DNA from: Candidatus Poribacteria bacterium
GTDB lineage: Bacteria; Poribacteria; WGA-4E; PCPOR2b
NCBI GenBank assembly: GCA_003635265.1
Contig: PYIZ01000049.1
Span: forward strand, 1 to 64,000
Reading direction: 5' to 3'
Length of the DNA stretch: 64,000 nt
Positions 44,457-51,987 of the stretch are shown here, piece after piece (positions within the stretch are counted from its first letter, which is position 1; every line of letters begins with the position of its first letter). The position numbers were made by a program, and so were the translations under genes. The notes beneath the pieces are model-generated. The model saw nothing but the letters and a program-made list of their open reading frames with translations. It was not told the origin of the DNA and ran no database searches.

Positions 44457-45305
44457 TTACCATCCCCCTTTTTTATCCTTGCCGTCCTGTATTGCTTGTA
44501 ATTGGAGTCTGATAAGATTTAATTCACGTTCAATGACTGCGAGCTGTTTAAGGTCATCCTTAATAGATGCAACCCCTATGGTGATGGCTTGATGCCGTTC
44601 CGTGTGTCGCATCCCTTTGCGGTCTAAACGTTGTTCAATGGCAAATAGTCTGTTACTAAGTGCAAGGTCATTCTTTTCATTTTGATCGAATAATATGAGT
44701 GTGGCTTGTTCAAGTGTCTCAAGTCGGGATAAGATTTTTTCAAGCAGCTCAACTGTTACATCTTTCTTGAGAGTTTCCTTCTCAAGTGTTCCAACACGAT
44801 TAACAATATCTTTCAACTGTTTTTCTACACTTATTCGAGTCTGACCTATATCATCGGTAATAGACAATTCTTTGGAAACAATTTCTTCAAACTCAGTCTT
44901 TTGATATTGTGCCTTAGTGTTCTGCCCAAAGCATAGCAAAGAACCTGCGAGAGTAGCACACATAAGGATAATATGTGCCTTGTTTAGCTGTCGATTTCTC
45001 AATGCGTTTGATAGTAGGATAGCAGTAAAGAGTAGAAAGAAGCCCATAGAGATAACGGCAAAAATTATGATAATGCCATTAGTTCTATTATCAAGTGATT
45101 GGCTGAATTGAGTTTGTAGTCGATTTTCTGATTCACGGATTTTTTCGTTTAACCTGAGTTCAGTTTCGACAATATCCGTCTGAATAACAGATACTTGAGC
45201 TTTAACAATAGCTGTGATTTTTCGTAAATCTTCTTCGGTAAGTTCTGAAAAAGCTGTATTGGTAAACACTATCAAAGTTACGGCTACAGTGCAAAGTAAT
45301 TTCAC
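44457..45305 (-). CDS. Exported membrane protein with coiled coils, 282 residues (transposon passenger)
   Basis: A signal peptide (MKLLCTVAVTLIVFTNTAFS) is followed by a coiled-coil segment (about 25-80), two transmembrane helices (GIIIIFAVISMGFFLLFTAILL and AHIILMCATLAGSLLCFG, about 84-135) and a long C-terminal coiled coil (about 145-275). The C-terminus ends in a charged DGKDKKGGW tail. No enzyme motif is visible. It is the largest passenger, and the layout suggests a membrane scaffold or receptor-like protein (inference). It lies 12 bases downstream of the gene at 45318-45578. Confidence 0.65.
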   Translation of the reverse strand: MKLLCTVAVTLIVFTNTAFSELTEEDLRKITAIVKAQVSVIQTDIVETELRLNEKIRESENRLQTQFSQSLDNRTNGIIIIFAVISMGFFLLFTAILLSNALRNRQLNKAHIILMCATLAGSLLCFGQNTKAQYQKTEFEEIVSKELSITDDIGQTRISVEKQLKDIVNRVGTLEKETLKKDVTVELLEKILSRLETLEQATLILFDQNEKNDLALSNRLFAIEQRLDRKGMRHTERHQAITIGVASIKDDLKQLAVIERELNLIRLQLQAIQDGKDKKGGW

Positions 45306-45317
45306 AGATGACCTCCT

Positions 45318-45578
45318 CTAATGATTGTTTTTACCATTGATAAAGACACGCATCATACCTTCAAGTCTTGCAATGCCTTCTTCTAGTCGTGATAGCCTAT
45401 CCTCTACCCTATCAAAGCGTTCATCCACTTTGTCAAAGCGTTGGTCTACTTTGTCAAAGCGTTTATCTATCTTAGCTTCGAGTTTATCATGAGTTTTACT
45501 GTGTATCTGCCAGATTGTAGTGATTATAACTACTGTGGCGAGTATAATCGGGCCTACGTCTCCTAGCCATTCTTGCAT
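45318..45578 (-). CDS. Membrane-anchored heptad-repeat protein (transposon passenger)
   Basis: 86 residues: one N-terminal membrane helix (GPIILATVVIITTIWQI) and then exact heptads IDKRFDKVDQRFDKVDERF, VEDRLSRLEEGIARLEGMM. It starts 14 bases after the transposase stop with AGGTGAAT upstream, so it is expressed from the same transcript. Similar in plan to the two 57-59-residue proteins of this element. Confidence 0.65.
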   Translation of the reverse strand: MQEWLGDVGPIILATVVIITTIWQIHSKTHDKLEAKIDKRFDKVDQRFDKVDERFDRVEDRLSRLEEGIARLEGMMRVFINGKNNH

Positions 45579-45592
45579 GATAATTCACCTCT

Positions 45593-46495
45593 TCAGACTT
45601 CTGCGATTAGGTCTTGATACCGTAATCTTTTTCCGACGCTACCCTTAACGATTATTGCCATCCGTGTGATAGTGTCTAGTGCCTTGCTGTTGTATCTCTC
45701 CTGAAATTCCACAATATACCGTTGAAGGTGTTTTCTACTCATTTTGTGGTAGACGCCCTTATAACCTCGTTTGAGTATCGCCCAAAACGATTCTATGCCA
45801 TTCGTGTGAATCTGGTCATTAACATATTCACCGATTGAATGCCTAACGGATTCATGCTTGCGTGGCATCCCTATATATGCCTTTGCTTCGTCGGTGTAAA
45901 CCGTTGCATCTTGAGTGGTATTCTCTACTACAAACTCTTGCAGTGTGGCTTTCTTAGTATCTTCTGCTACTTCTGCATACACTTGATTCGTTTCTCTATG
46001 CTTGACACCAACGACGGGGATTTTACCGACTGTGCCACGTCCAGCGTGGAGCTTCTTATCAGCGTGTTTGTTACCTTCTTTCCCACCGATATAGGTTTCA
46101 TCAATTTCCACCTCTCCACCAAAGACACTTTTATTCGTTTTCCACGCCTCTCGGATTCGGTGTAGCATATACCACGCTGTTTTCTGTGTAATACCTAGGT
46201 CTCTATGTAACTGCATACTCGATACACCTTTCGGATGAGTTGTCACTAGGTATATCACTATTACCCACTTCTGATAGCCTATATTGCTAGCGTGCATAAT
46301 GGAGTTAGTCTTAACTGAAAATCGTTTATCACAGTCACGACAACGATAAGGCATGGTAGCATGAGCAGCGTGGGTATTAACGTTGTTACTGTCACAATAC
46401 GCACACCGTATTCCATGTTCCCACCTGTTTTCCACAAACCACTTTTCAGCTGTCTCGTCATCAGGGAACCTCTCAAATAATTCTCCAAGATTCAT
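45593..46495 (-). CDS. IS1595-family (ISXO2-like) transposase
   Basis: 300 residues. The N-terminal zinc ribbon CAYCDSNN...YRCRDCDKRF (Cys31, 34, 52, 55) and a helix-turn-helix (VSSMQLHRDLGITQKTAWYMLHRIR) precede the catalytic core. The core has EIDETYIGGK (Asp132), VYTDEAKAY (Asp202) and NGIESFWAILKRG (Glu235, Lys242), the DDE+K arrangement of this family. Length is normal and no frameshift is seen, so it should be active on the 22-bp ends. It is the second gene of the element's operon, unusual in that passengers both precede and follow it. Confidence 0.93.
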   Translation of the reverse strand: MNLGELFERFPDDETAEKWFVENRWEHGIRCAYCDSNNVNTHAAHATMPYRCRDCDKRFSVKTNSIMHASNIGYQKWVIVIYLVTTHPKGVSSMQLHRDLGITQKTAWYMLHRIREAWKTNKSVFGGEVEIDETYIGGKEGNKHADKKLHAGRGTVGKIPVVGVKHRETNQVYAEVAEDTKKATLQEFVVENTTQDATVYTDEAKAYIGMPRKHESVRHSIGEYVNDQIHTNGIESFWAILKRGYKGVYHKMSRKHLQRYIVEFQERYNSKALDTITRMAIIVKGSVGKRLRYQDLIAEV

Positions 46496-46637
46496 GGGGA
46501 TTCTCCCTTCAAAATTATCAGATTTTATGGCACTATTCTACCATAAATAACCGAAGATTGCAAGGGAAAAATCACCCGAAACGTAGTCATAGCAAGGGTT
46601 TGAGACGATTTTGGGTTTTGTGGAAAATACTAAAAAT

Positions 46638-46883
46638 CTACTCATTGTCAGTGGCAATATCGGTTTTTCTCTCAAGGTTGTGCAATCGTCTACGAGTGTT
46701 ATTCATGAAATCGTCGTATAATTCACTTCGTGAATCCAAATCCTCCTTTAACCGATTTATACTGTTATTCATAACGGTAATATTATGCTCAACTGATTCA
46801 AGTCTTGACTCTATAGAATTAAGTCTTGGGACAATAGAATCGTGGAGAAGTTGAAGTTGGGGGTCGGTAAACTTGACTGACAT
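46638..46883 (-). CDS. Coiled-coil protein, first gene of the transposon operon
   Basis: 81 residues, AGGAGGCGAT directly before the ATG. No membrane helix or signal peptide. Nearly all heptads: IVPRLNSIESRLESVEHNITVMNNSINRLKEDLDSR and onward. It lies between the near-consensus promoter at 46953-46981 and the transposase. Function unknown; it may be a soluble partner of the membrane-anchored coils. Confidence 0.6.
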   Translation of the reverse strand: MSVKFTDPQLQLLHDSIVPRLNSIESRLESVEHNITVMNNSINRLKEDLDSRSELYDDFMNNTRRRLHNLERKTDIATDNE

Positions 46884-46952
46884 ATCGCCTCCTATGGCAC
46901 GTTAAAAACCCCTATTATCTTGACTACCATTAAATTGTTGACGCAAAAAGCA

Positions 46953-46981
46953 ATTATAACTATAATGATTATTATAGTCAA
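46953..46981 (-). promoter_or_regulatory. Sigma70-type promoter of the transposon operon with embedded palindrome
   Basis: On the minus strand: TTGACT (46976-46981), 17-bp spacer, TATAAT (46953-46958). The spacer region carries a perfect inverted repeat ACTATAAT-GATT-ATTATAGT (46959-46978), a candidate operator. It is located 34 bases inside the right end, reading into the operon. Confidence 0.7.
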
Positions 46982-47014
46982 GTAAAAAAGATAGATTAAC
47001 CGTCAAGACAAGAT

Positions 47015-47036
47015 GGCACTAAGGTATATAATTCCC
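47015..47036. repeat. Terminal inverted repeat, right
   Basis: 22 bp, GGCACTAAGG...ATTCCC, the exact reverse complement of 43267-43288. Confidence 0.95.
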
Positions 47037-47044
47037 TAATTAAT
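47037..47044. repeat. 8-bp target-site duplication, right copy
   Basis: TAATTAAT directly outside the right inverted repeat. It contains the stop of the enolase-superfamily gene (47040-47042, minus strand). Confidence 0.93.
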
Positions 47045-48209
47045 ACTCCTTCAGTCCCCCATCCGGAGTAATGAGCGGTGGGCGCACATACGGCTCAGGC
47101 GGGTAATGTTTGAAAGCCTCTTCGTTAAGCTCAATCCCAATTCCCGGCGTATTCGGAAGGATTAAGTAGCCTCCCTCCCGTTTGATCGGCTCCTTGACAA
47201 GGTCGCGTTTCGGGGCTTTATCTTCATCCAATGAATACTCTTGTACCGCAAGGTTGTGAATGGCAGCATCAATCTGCACACACGCGGCAGTGAGCACACA
47301 ACTCAACGGGTTGTGCGGGACCACACCGATGTAGCTCGCCTCTGCAAGTGCTGCGATTTTCTTGACATTGGTAATGCCCCCGGCAAGCGCCAAGTCAGGA
47401 CGGACGAATGCAGCACCGTTGTGATTCAGCAAATCTCGGAACTGGTAAATTGTGTAGAGCCGTTCTCCCATGGCAAGCGGCATCGGAACGCTAGCAGCAA
47501 CATACTCCCATGCGTCCATGTTCTCCGGTTCAATCGGGTCCTCGAAAAAGTAGAGGTTATATGGCTCAAGCGCCCGTCCTACGGCGATGGCTTCGGCGGG
47601 GGTGAGCCGGTTGACGACATCAATCATCACGTCTATATCGGGTCCCACAGCGTCTCGAACCGCTCCGACGCGCTGCTCAGCATTGCGAATCATCGCAGTA
47701 TAGCTCATGCTTTCCAGACCACGTCCCTCCTCGAAATCGAATACACCAAAATCACCGAACGGATATAGCCGAACCGCAGTGTATCCATCTTTAACACATG
47801 CGGATGCCTGCTCTGCTAACTCTTCGGGTGTGGTCCCGCCTAGATGCGTATAAAGGCGAATCTTCTCCCGCGTAGGTCCCCCGATCAACTCATAAACCGG
47901 TGCATCGAATACTTTGCCTTTGATGTCCCACAAGGCGATGTCAATTGCACCGATGGCGGACATGACATCTGACCCACCACGGAATAGACAACGACGGAAT
48001 GTATGCTGCCAGTGCCGTTCGATATGCAGTGGGTCTTTGCCAACGAGATATTCGGCACAATATTCGACCCCTGCGATTGGCAAAAATGGCGTGCCGCTGG
48101 TGCCGCTAGCGGGATGGAGTTCACCGACCCCTGTGATGCCTTCATCCGTTTCAACTTTGACGTACATGAACCGGCTCGCCCGAAGTGTCTCAACTTTAGT
48201 AATTTTCAC
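47040..48209 (-). CDS. Mandelate racemase/muconate lactonizing enzyme (enolase superfamily), galactonate-dehydratase-like
   Basis: 389 residues. The N-terminal capping domain (KITKVETLRASRFMYVKVETDEGITGVGE) is followed by the barrel. Metal ligands appear as Asp in DVMIDVVNRLTP, Glu in YFFEDPIEPEN and Glu in LAMGERLYT; a general-base His is in GVVPHNPLS. This ligand set is typical of acid-sugar dehydratases such as galactonate dehydratase, and the exact sugar acid cannot be told. It converges on the VWA gene; the two stop codons overlapped before the transposon inserted. Confidence 0.85.
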   Translation of the reverse strand: MKITKVETLRASRFMYVKVETDEGITGVGELHPASGTSGTPFLPIAGVEYCAEYLVGKDPLHIERHWQHTFRRCLFRGGSDVMSAIGAIDIALWDIKGKVFDAPVYELIGGPTREKIRLYTHLGGTTPEELAEQASACVKDGYTAVRLYPFGDFGVFDFEEGRGLESMSYTAMIRNAEQRVGAVRDAVGPDIDVMIDVVNRLTPAEAIAVGRALEPYNLYFFEDPIEPENMDAWEYVAASVPMPLAMGERLYTIYQFRDLLNHNGAAFVRPDLALAGGITNVKKIAALAEASYIGVVPHNPLSCVLTAACVQIDAAIHNLAVQEYSLDEDKAPKRDLVKEPIKREGGYLILPNTPGIGIELNEEAFKHYPPEPYVRPPLITPDGGLKEY

Positions 48210-48348
48210 AGCCTTACACCTTTCCTTAATCAGTTTTTACGTCGAACTAGCTGTATTTTAACGCGATTGAATCTGAATAACAACAAGTTTCACGCATTTC
48301 ACAGAAATTCCCACGGCGGTTAATTTGGTCGTGGAAATGAGTGACCTG

Positions 48349-48377
48349 ATTGACGATGCAGTGGTTGTATGCTATCA
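48349..48377 (+). promoter_or_regulatory. Candidate sigma70 promoter upstream of the DUF502 gene
   Basis: TTGACG (48349-48354), 17-bp spacer, TATCAT (48372-48377). The gene start is 225 bases downstream, implying a long leader that includes the hairpin at 48458-48493. Confidence 0.45.
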
Positions 48378-48457
48378 TATTTACCAGAGCGGCACCGATC
48401 GGAAATTGAGATATTTTGCATCTTTTTTTGGTGTTTTGCGTTGTATTCACTATCCTC

Positions 48458-48493
48458 CCTCCGCTTAGCTCGGACAGACACGATAAGCGGAGG
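48458..48493 (+). repeat. Perfect 10-bp inverted repeat in the DUF502 leader
   Basis: CCTCCGCTTA (48458-48467) and TAAGCGGAGG (48484-48493) with a 16-nt loop. No T-run follows, so it is not a simple terminator. It could be a leader structure or a dispersed palindrome. Apart from this and the promoter above, the 393-base gap 48210-48602 shows no gene. Confidence 0.5.
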
Positions 48494-48602
48494 CAAAAAG
48501 TGTCAACTTGTCGTATTAAATTCTTGATTCTATGGCGTGATTAACGACCAATGAAAGACATTTGGTATTGTCTCGCCTCACCTTATCAATACAAGCAAAA
48601 AA

Positions 48603-49259
48603 ATGGGAATTAGAAGACATTTCAGGAGTACACTAATCACAGGAATTCTAACCCTGATACCGTTGGGTGTCACCGTCTTTGTGCTAAAGTTCCTTTTCAC
48701 TACGATCGATGGCTGGCTTAAGCCGATAATGTCACCGATATTGTCAGAGGTCTTAGACGAAAAATTTCACATCGGTATGGGGGTCCTAGCGATGATCCTG
48801 CTCGTCTACCTAGTGGGGCTAGTTGTCTCTAATTTTTTGGGACAAAAGCTACTTGGGGCGGGTGAGAAAATTTTAACAAGGATTCCGCTCGTGCGAGAGG
48901 TCTACGCCCCAGTCAAACAGGTGGTGCAAATGGCTTTGATGACCTCAAATGCGAGCAGATTCTCGCGAGCGGTTGCAATTAAGACTCCCGGATCGACGAT
49001 CCGTGTCATCGGCTTCGTTACGGGAGAGTTCCACGAAGAAGGGAATCCCGTCCCAGTTTCTTCTGTATTTGTTCCAACTAGTCCAAATCCGACGACAGGC
49101 GTTCTGCTCTTCTGTGATCCAGAAATCATTTATGAGACAAACATGAAGGTTGAAACCGCCATGAAAATGCTAATTTCAGGCGGAATCGTTGCGCCCGATG
49201 ACTTCACGATTCGGCAGCAGATGCAACAGCAAATTAATCCAAATCACAAATCTGAATGA
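48603..49259 (+). CDS. DUF502 membrane protein
   Basis: 218 residues. Family start RRHFRSTLITGILTLIPLGVTVFVLKFLF, then a second helix (GVLAMILLVYLVGLVVSNFLGQKLL) and the conserved IPLVREVYAPVKQVVQM and FVPTSPNPTTGVLLFCD segments of DUF502. An inner-membrane protein with a soluble C-terminal domain; function unknown in bacteria. No strong ribosome site is visible. The aldolase gene follows after 41 bases on the same strand. Confidence 0.85.
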   Translation: MGIRRHFRSTLITGILTLIPLGVTVFVLKFLFTTIDGWLKPIMSPILSEVLDEKFHIGMGVLAMILLVYLVGLVVSNFLGQKLLGAGEKILTRIPLVREVYAPVKQVVQMALMTSNASRFSRAVAIKTPGSTIRVIGFVTGEFHEEGNPVPVSSVFVPTSPNPTTGVLLFCDPEIIYETNMKVETAMKMLISGGIVAPDDFTIRQQMQQQINPNHKSE

Positions 49260-49300
49260 CCGCACAATCTCTTAACTCATAAACCAATATGGAGATATAA

Positions 49301-50128
49301 ATGGCTGGTATAGATCTACGCAACAAATTAGAAAATGGTGGTATTGTATACGGCACAATGCTGAGTCTATCCCGTAATCCTCGATGGGCAAGAGCTATTG
49401 GTCAACTCAACTTCGACTATGTGATCATTGATAACGAGCATTCCGCATACAGTCGAGGAGAGGTAGCGGATTTTATCTCAGCGATTAATACAACAGGAAC
49501 GACCACAATTATCCGCGTGCCAATTCCCTCACCTCACTATGTAACCATGGCACTCGATGCTGGCGCACACGGTGTCCTCGTCCCATACTGCGAAACCGTT
49601 GAGGAAGTTAAAGAAGTGGTCGCGGCAGCGAGATGGCGTCCGCTGAAAGGGGCACTCGTAGATCGCGCGATGGAAACGGGGGAATTCCCAAGCGAGGCAT
49701 CGAAAGAGTATCTGCAGGAAAGAAATCGCAACACCGTTGTCATGATTGGGATTGAGAGTGTGCCTGCCGCCGATAATTTGGAGGAGATCCTAAACGTTGG
49801 TGGGATTGATGCGATCTTCGTAGGACCCAACGACATGAGCATCACAATGGGCATCCCAGACCAGTACGATCATCCGGACTTTGAAGAGATGCTCCGCTTT
49901 GTTATTCGCACGTCCGGTGAGCGCAATATACCTGTCGCTGTCCATCTGCAATCTGTCGAGTTGTCAACAAAGTGGATTCAAGAAGGGGTTCGATTTGTCC
50001 TGCATAAGACCGACGTGGGGGCTTTACACGAAGGCTTCCAGCGCGACTTTAATCAACTTCGACAGGTTGGGGACGAAATCTCCGGTCAAACAACGGAAAA
50101 GGCAAAAAAATCCGACGTGGTCATTTAA
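49301..50128 (+). CDS. HpcH/HpaI-type class II aldolase (2-keto-3-deoxy sugar acid aldolase-like)
   Basis: 275 residues with the HpaI barrel pattern: DYVIIDNEHSAYSRGEVADF, DAGAHGVLVPYCETVEE with the catalytic-loop region, VMIGIESVPAADNLEEIL with the metal-ligand Glu, and AIFVGPNDMSITMG with the metal-ligand Asp. Members cleave 2-keto-3-deoxy acids to pyruvate or related products. The sugar-acid dehydratase-like gene at 47040-48209 could supply such a substrate (inference). GGAGATATAA lies before the ATG. Confidence 0.85.
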   Translation: MAGIDLRNKLENGGIVYGTMLSLSRNPRWARAIGQLNFDYVIIDNEHSAYSRGEVADFISAINTTGTTTIIRVPIPSPHYVTMALDAGAHGVLVPYCETVEEVKEVVAAARWRPLKGALVDRAMETGEFPSEASKEYLQERNRNTVVMIGIESVPAADNLEEILNVGGIDAIFVGPNDMSITMGIPDQYDHPDFEEMLRFVIRTSGERNIPVAVHLQSVELSTKWIQEGVRFVLHKTDVGALHEGFQRDFNQLRQVGDEISGQTTEKAKKSDVVI

Positions 50129-50155
50129 CCGAGAGAATTTCTTTGAGAGAAAGTG

Positions 50156-50788
50156 TCACGGCGAAATTCGTTCAATCCGCCAATCATTATCGGGCTGGCG
50201 GGTGTAGCGAAGGCGGTCATGTAGACGGCTTGGGCGACCACTCCAGAACTCAATGATGTTGGGAGATAGACGATAGCCACCCCAATCTGACGGTAGCGGA
50301 ACCTCTTTGTTCTGATATTGTTCTGCTAACTGATTGAACCGCTCTTCCAGTATCTGTCGGCCAGGGATAACCTCGCTCTGTTTTGACGCTAATGCAGCCA
50401 AACGGCTATCAACGGGCCGGCTCTGAAAATAGTTGTAGGAGTTCTTACGAGAAACCTTGCTCACCTGTCCGGTGATACGCACCTGCCGATCCAACTCACG
50501 CCAGTAAAAAACTAACGCGGCATTCGGATTTTCTGCAAGTTCCTTCCCTTTTTGGCTTTCGTAGTCTGTATAAAAAACGAAACCCCGCTCGTCATGTCCT
50601 CTGAGCAGTACAATCCTCGCCGAAGGTATGCCATCCTTCGTTGCTGTTGCCAGCGTCATCGCGTCCGGCAGATCAATTTTCGCTTCAACCGCGTCTTGAA
50701 ACCACTTCTCGAACTGCTTAAAGGGATTTGCATCCAAGTCTCGCTCGTCCAAGCCGGCGTCGGCATATTCTCTGCGAAGCTTATCCAT
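50156..50788 (-). CDS. pdxH: Pyridoxamine 5'-phosphate oxidase
   Basis: 210 residues. Oxidises pyridoxine/pyridoxamine phosphate to pyridoxal phosphate with FMN. Family motifs: DAMTLATATKDGIPSARIVLLRGHDERGFVFYTDYESQKGKEL, ALVFYWRELDRQVRITG, YFQSRPVDSRLAALAS, and the C-terminal signature IEFWSGRPSRLHDRLRY...WRIERISP. Complete length. Convergent with the aldolase gene; about 34 bases downstream of leuB. Confidence 0.95.
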   Translation of the reverse strand: MDKLRREYADAGLDERDLDANPFKQFEKWFQDAVEAKIDLPDAMTLATATKDGIPSARIVLLRGHDERGFVFYTDYESQKGKELAENPNAALVFYWRELDRQVRITGQVSKVSRKNSYNYFQSRPVDSRLAALASKQSEVIPGRQILEERFNQLAEQYQNKEVPLPSDWGGYRLSPNIIEFWSGRPSRLHDRLRYTRQPDNDWRIERISP

Positions 50789-50822
50789 ATTTACGAGTCT
50801 CCTCGGGACTATTACTTACGCT

Positions 50823-51908
50823 TCACAAATCGGATTGAATTTCAGCAATAATGGTGTCCGTCATCTCGACGGTGCCAACCGTTTTCAATCCCGGCTGTCG
50901 GATGTCGATTGTGCGGAAACCTTTATTAATCGCGCGGTCAACGGCATTTTCAATATCCGTAGCTTCCGTATCAAGATCGAAGGAGTGCCGGAGTAAAAGG
51001 GCTGCAGACAGAATCTCCCCTATCGGATTGGCAATCCCTTGCCCGGTGATATCCGGTGCGGTGCCGTGAATTGGCTCGTAGAAGCCTTGCTTGGTGTACC
51101 CGTAGCTTGCCGATGGGCACATGCCGAGTGAGCCAACCAATACGCCCGCTTCGTCGGTGAGGATGTCTCCAAAGATATTCCCTGTCACCATGACATCAAA
51201 TTGGCTCGGATTTCGGATGAGATGATAGGCACACGCATCAACTAGGATATGGTCCAATTCGACATCGGGATAATCCTGACTCACCTTTGTCGCAACTTCT
51301 CGCCAGAGTTTCGAGCTTTCTAGCATGTTCTCCTTTGCCACAGAGGTGAGTTTTTTAGACCGTTTCCGTGCGAGTTCAAAGCCAGCGCGCACCACACGGT
51401 CAATCTCCCGCGTTGTGTAAGCAAGTGTATTGCAGCCACGTTCTCCATCTGCGTGTGGCTCAATGCCGCGTGGCTCGCCGTAGTATAACCCGCCAGCCAA
51501 CTCGCGAATCACGATGAAGTCCAACCCCTCACCGATAATTTCGTCCTTAACCGGCATAACGGGTGCCAACGCTTTCCTCCCACGAATCGGGCGCAGGTTC
51601 ACGAAAAGGTCCAGTTCTTTCCGAACTGTTCCAACCGCGCGTTCGGGACGTTCTGCGCTTGGGACATCTTCCCACTCCGGTCCTCCCGCCGCACCGAATA
51701 GAATTGCGTCGGATCTTCGGCATAGATCTAGCGTCTCTTGGGGCAGGGCTGTGCCTGTTTCATCGATCGCACAACCGCCGAGAAGTCCGTATTCGTAGCC
51801 AAAACGATGTCCGTATTTGTCTTGAATAGTATTTAATACCCGAATAGCCTCAGTTGTGACCTCTTGACCGATTCCATCTCCGGGTATTACGGTAATCGTT
51901 GCATTCAT
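50823..51908 (-). CDS. leuB: 3-isopropylmalate dehydrogenase
   Basis: 361 residues from the ATG at 51908 (GGAGAGATTA upstream). Third step of leucine synthesis, NAD-dependent. Start ITVIPGDGIGQEV, FGAAGGPEW, NLRPIRGRKAL, REL-GGLYYGEPRG, and the metal-binding stretch VTGNIFGDILTDEAGVLVGSLGMCPSASYG with EPIHGTAPDI for NAD. No other leu gene is adjacent in the window. Confidence 0.95.
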   Translation of the reverse strand: MNATITVIPGDGIGQEVTTEAIRVLNTIQDKYGHRFGYEYGLLGGCAIDETGTALPQETLDLCRRSDAILFGAAGGPEWEDVPSAERPERAVGTVRKELDLFVNLRPIRGRKALAPVMPVKDEIIGEGLDFIVIRELAGGLYYGEPRGIEPHADGERGCNTLAYTTREIDRVVRAGFELARKRSKKLTSVAKENMLESSKLWREVATKVSQDYPDVELDHILVDACAYHLIRNPSQFDVMVTGNIFGDILTDEAGVLVGSLGMCPSASYGYTKQGFYEPIHGTAPDITGQGIANPIGEILSAALLLRHSFDLDTEATDIENAVDRAINKGFRTIDIRQPGLKTVGTVEMTDTIIAEIQSDL

Positions 51909-51945
51909 TAATCTCTCCTTCAAAACCTTCTATAAATAAGTCTAG

Positions 51946-51961
51946 CCCCGATAAATTGGGG
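51946..51961. repeat. CCCCGAT-type palindrome
   Basis: CCCCGATAAATTGGGG between leuB and htpG; a degenerate member of the family at 12898, 16475 and 56842. Confidence 0.4.
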
Positions 51962-51987
51962 TACGATTCACTAAATCAGAATTCATG

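Larger units (their letters stand above)
43267..47036 (-). mobile_element. IS1595-type transposon with passenger genes (3.77 kb)
   Basis: Ends are perfect 22-bp inverted repeats (43267-43288 and 47015-47036), flanked by the 8-bp direct repeat TAATTAAT (43259-43266 and 47037-47044). The only transposase inside (45593-46495) is of the IS1595/ISXO2 type, and 8-bp duplications are reported for the IS1595 family. Eight further small genes, all on the same strand as the transposase, fill the element. A consensus-like promoter lies just inside the right end. Intact ends, duplication and catalytic residues suggest recent insertion. Confidence 0.93.

Noticed and set aside
48247-48450. 67-codon minus-strand frame in the gap before DUF502
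   Set aside because: No ribosome site and a low-complexity translation. It overlaps the candidate promoter region.
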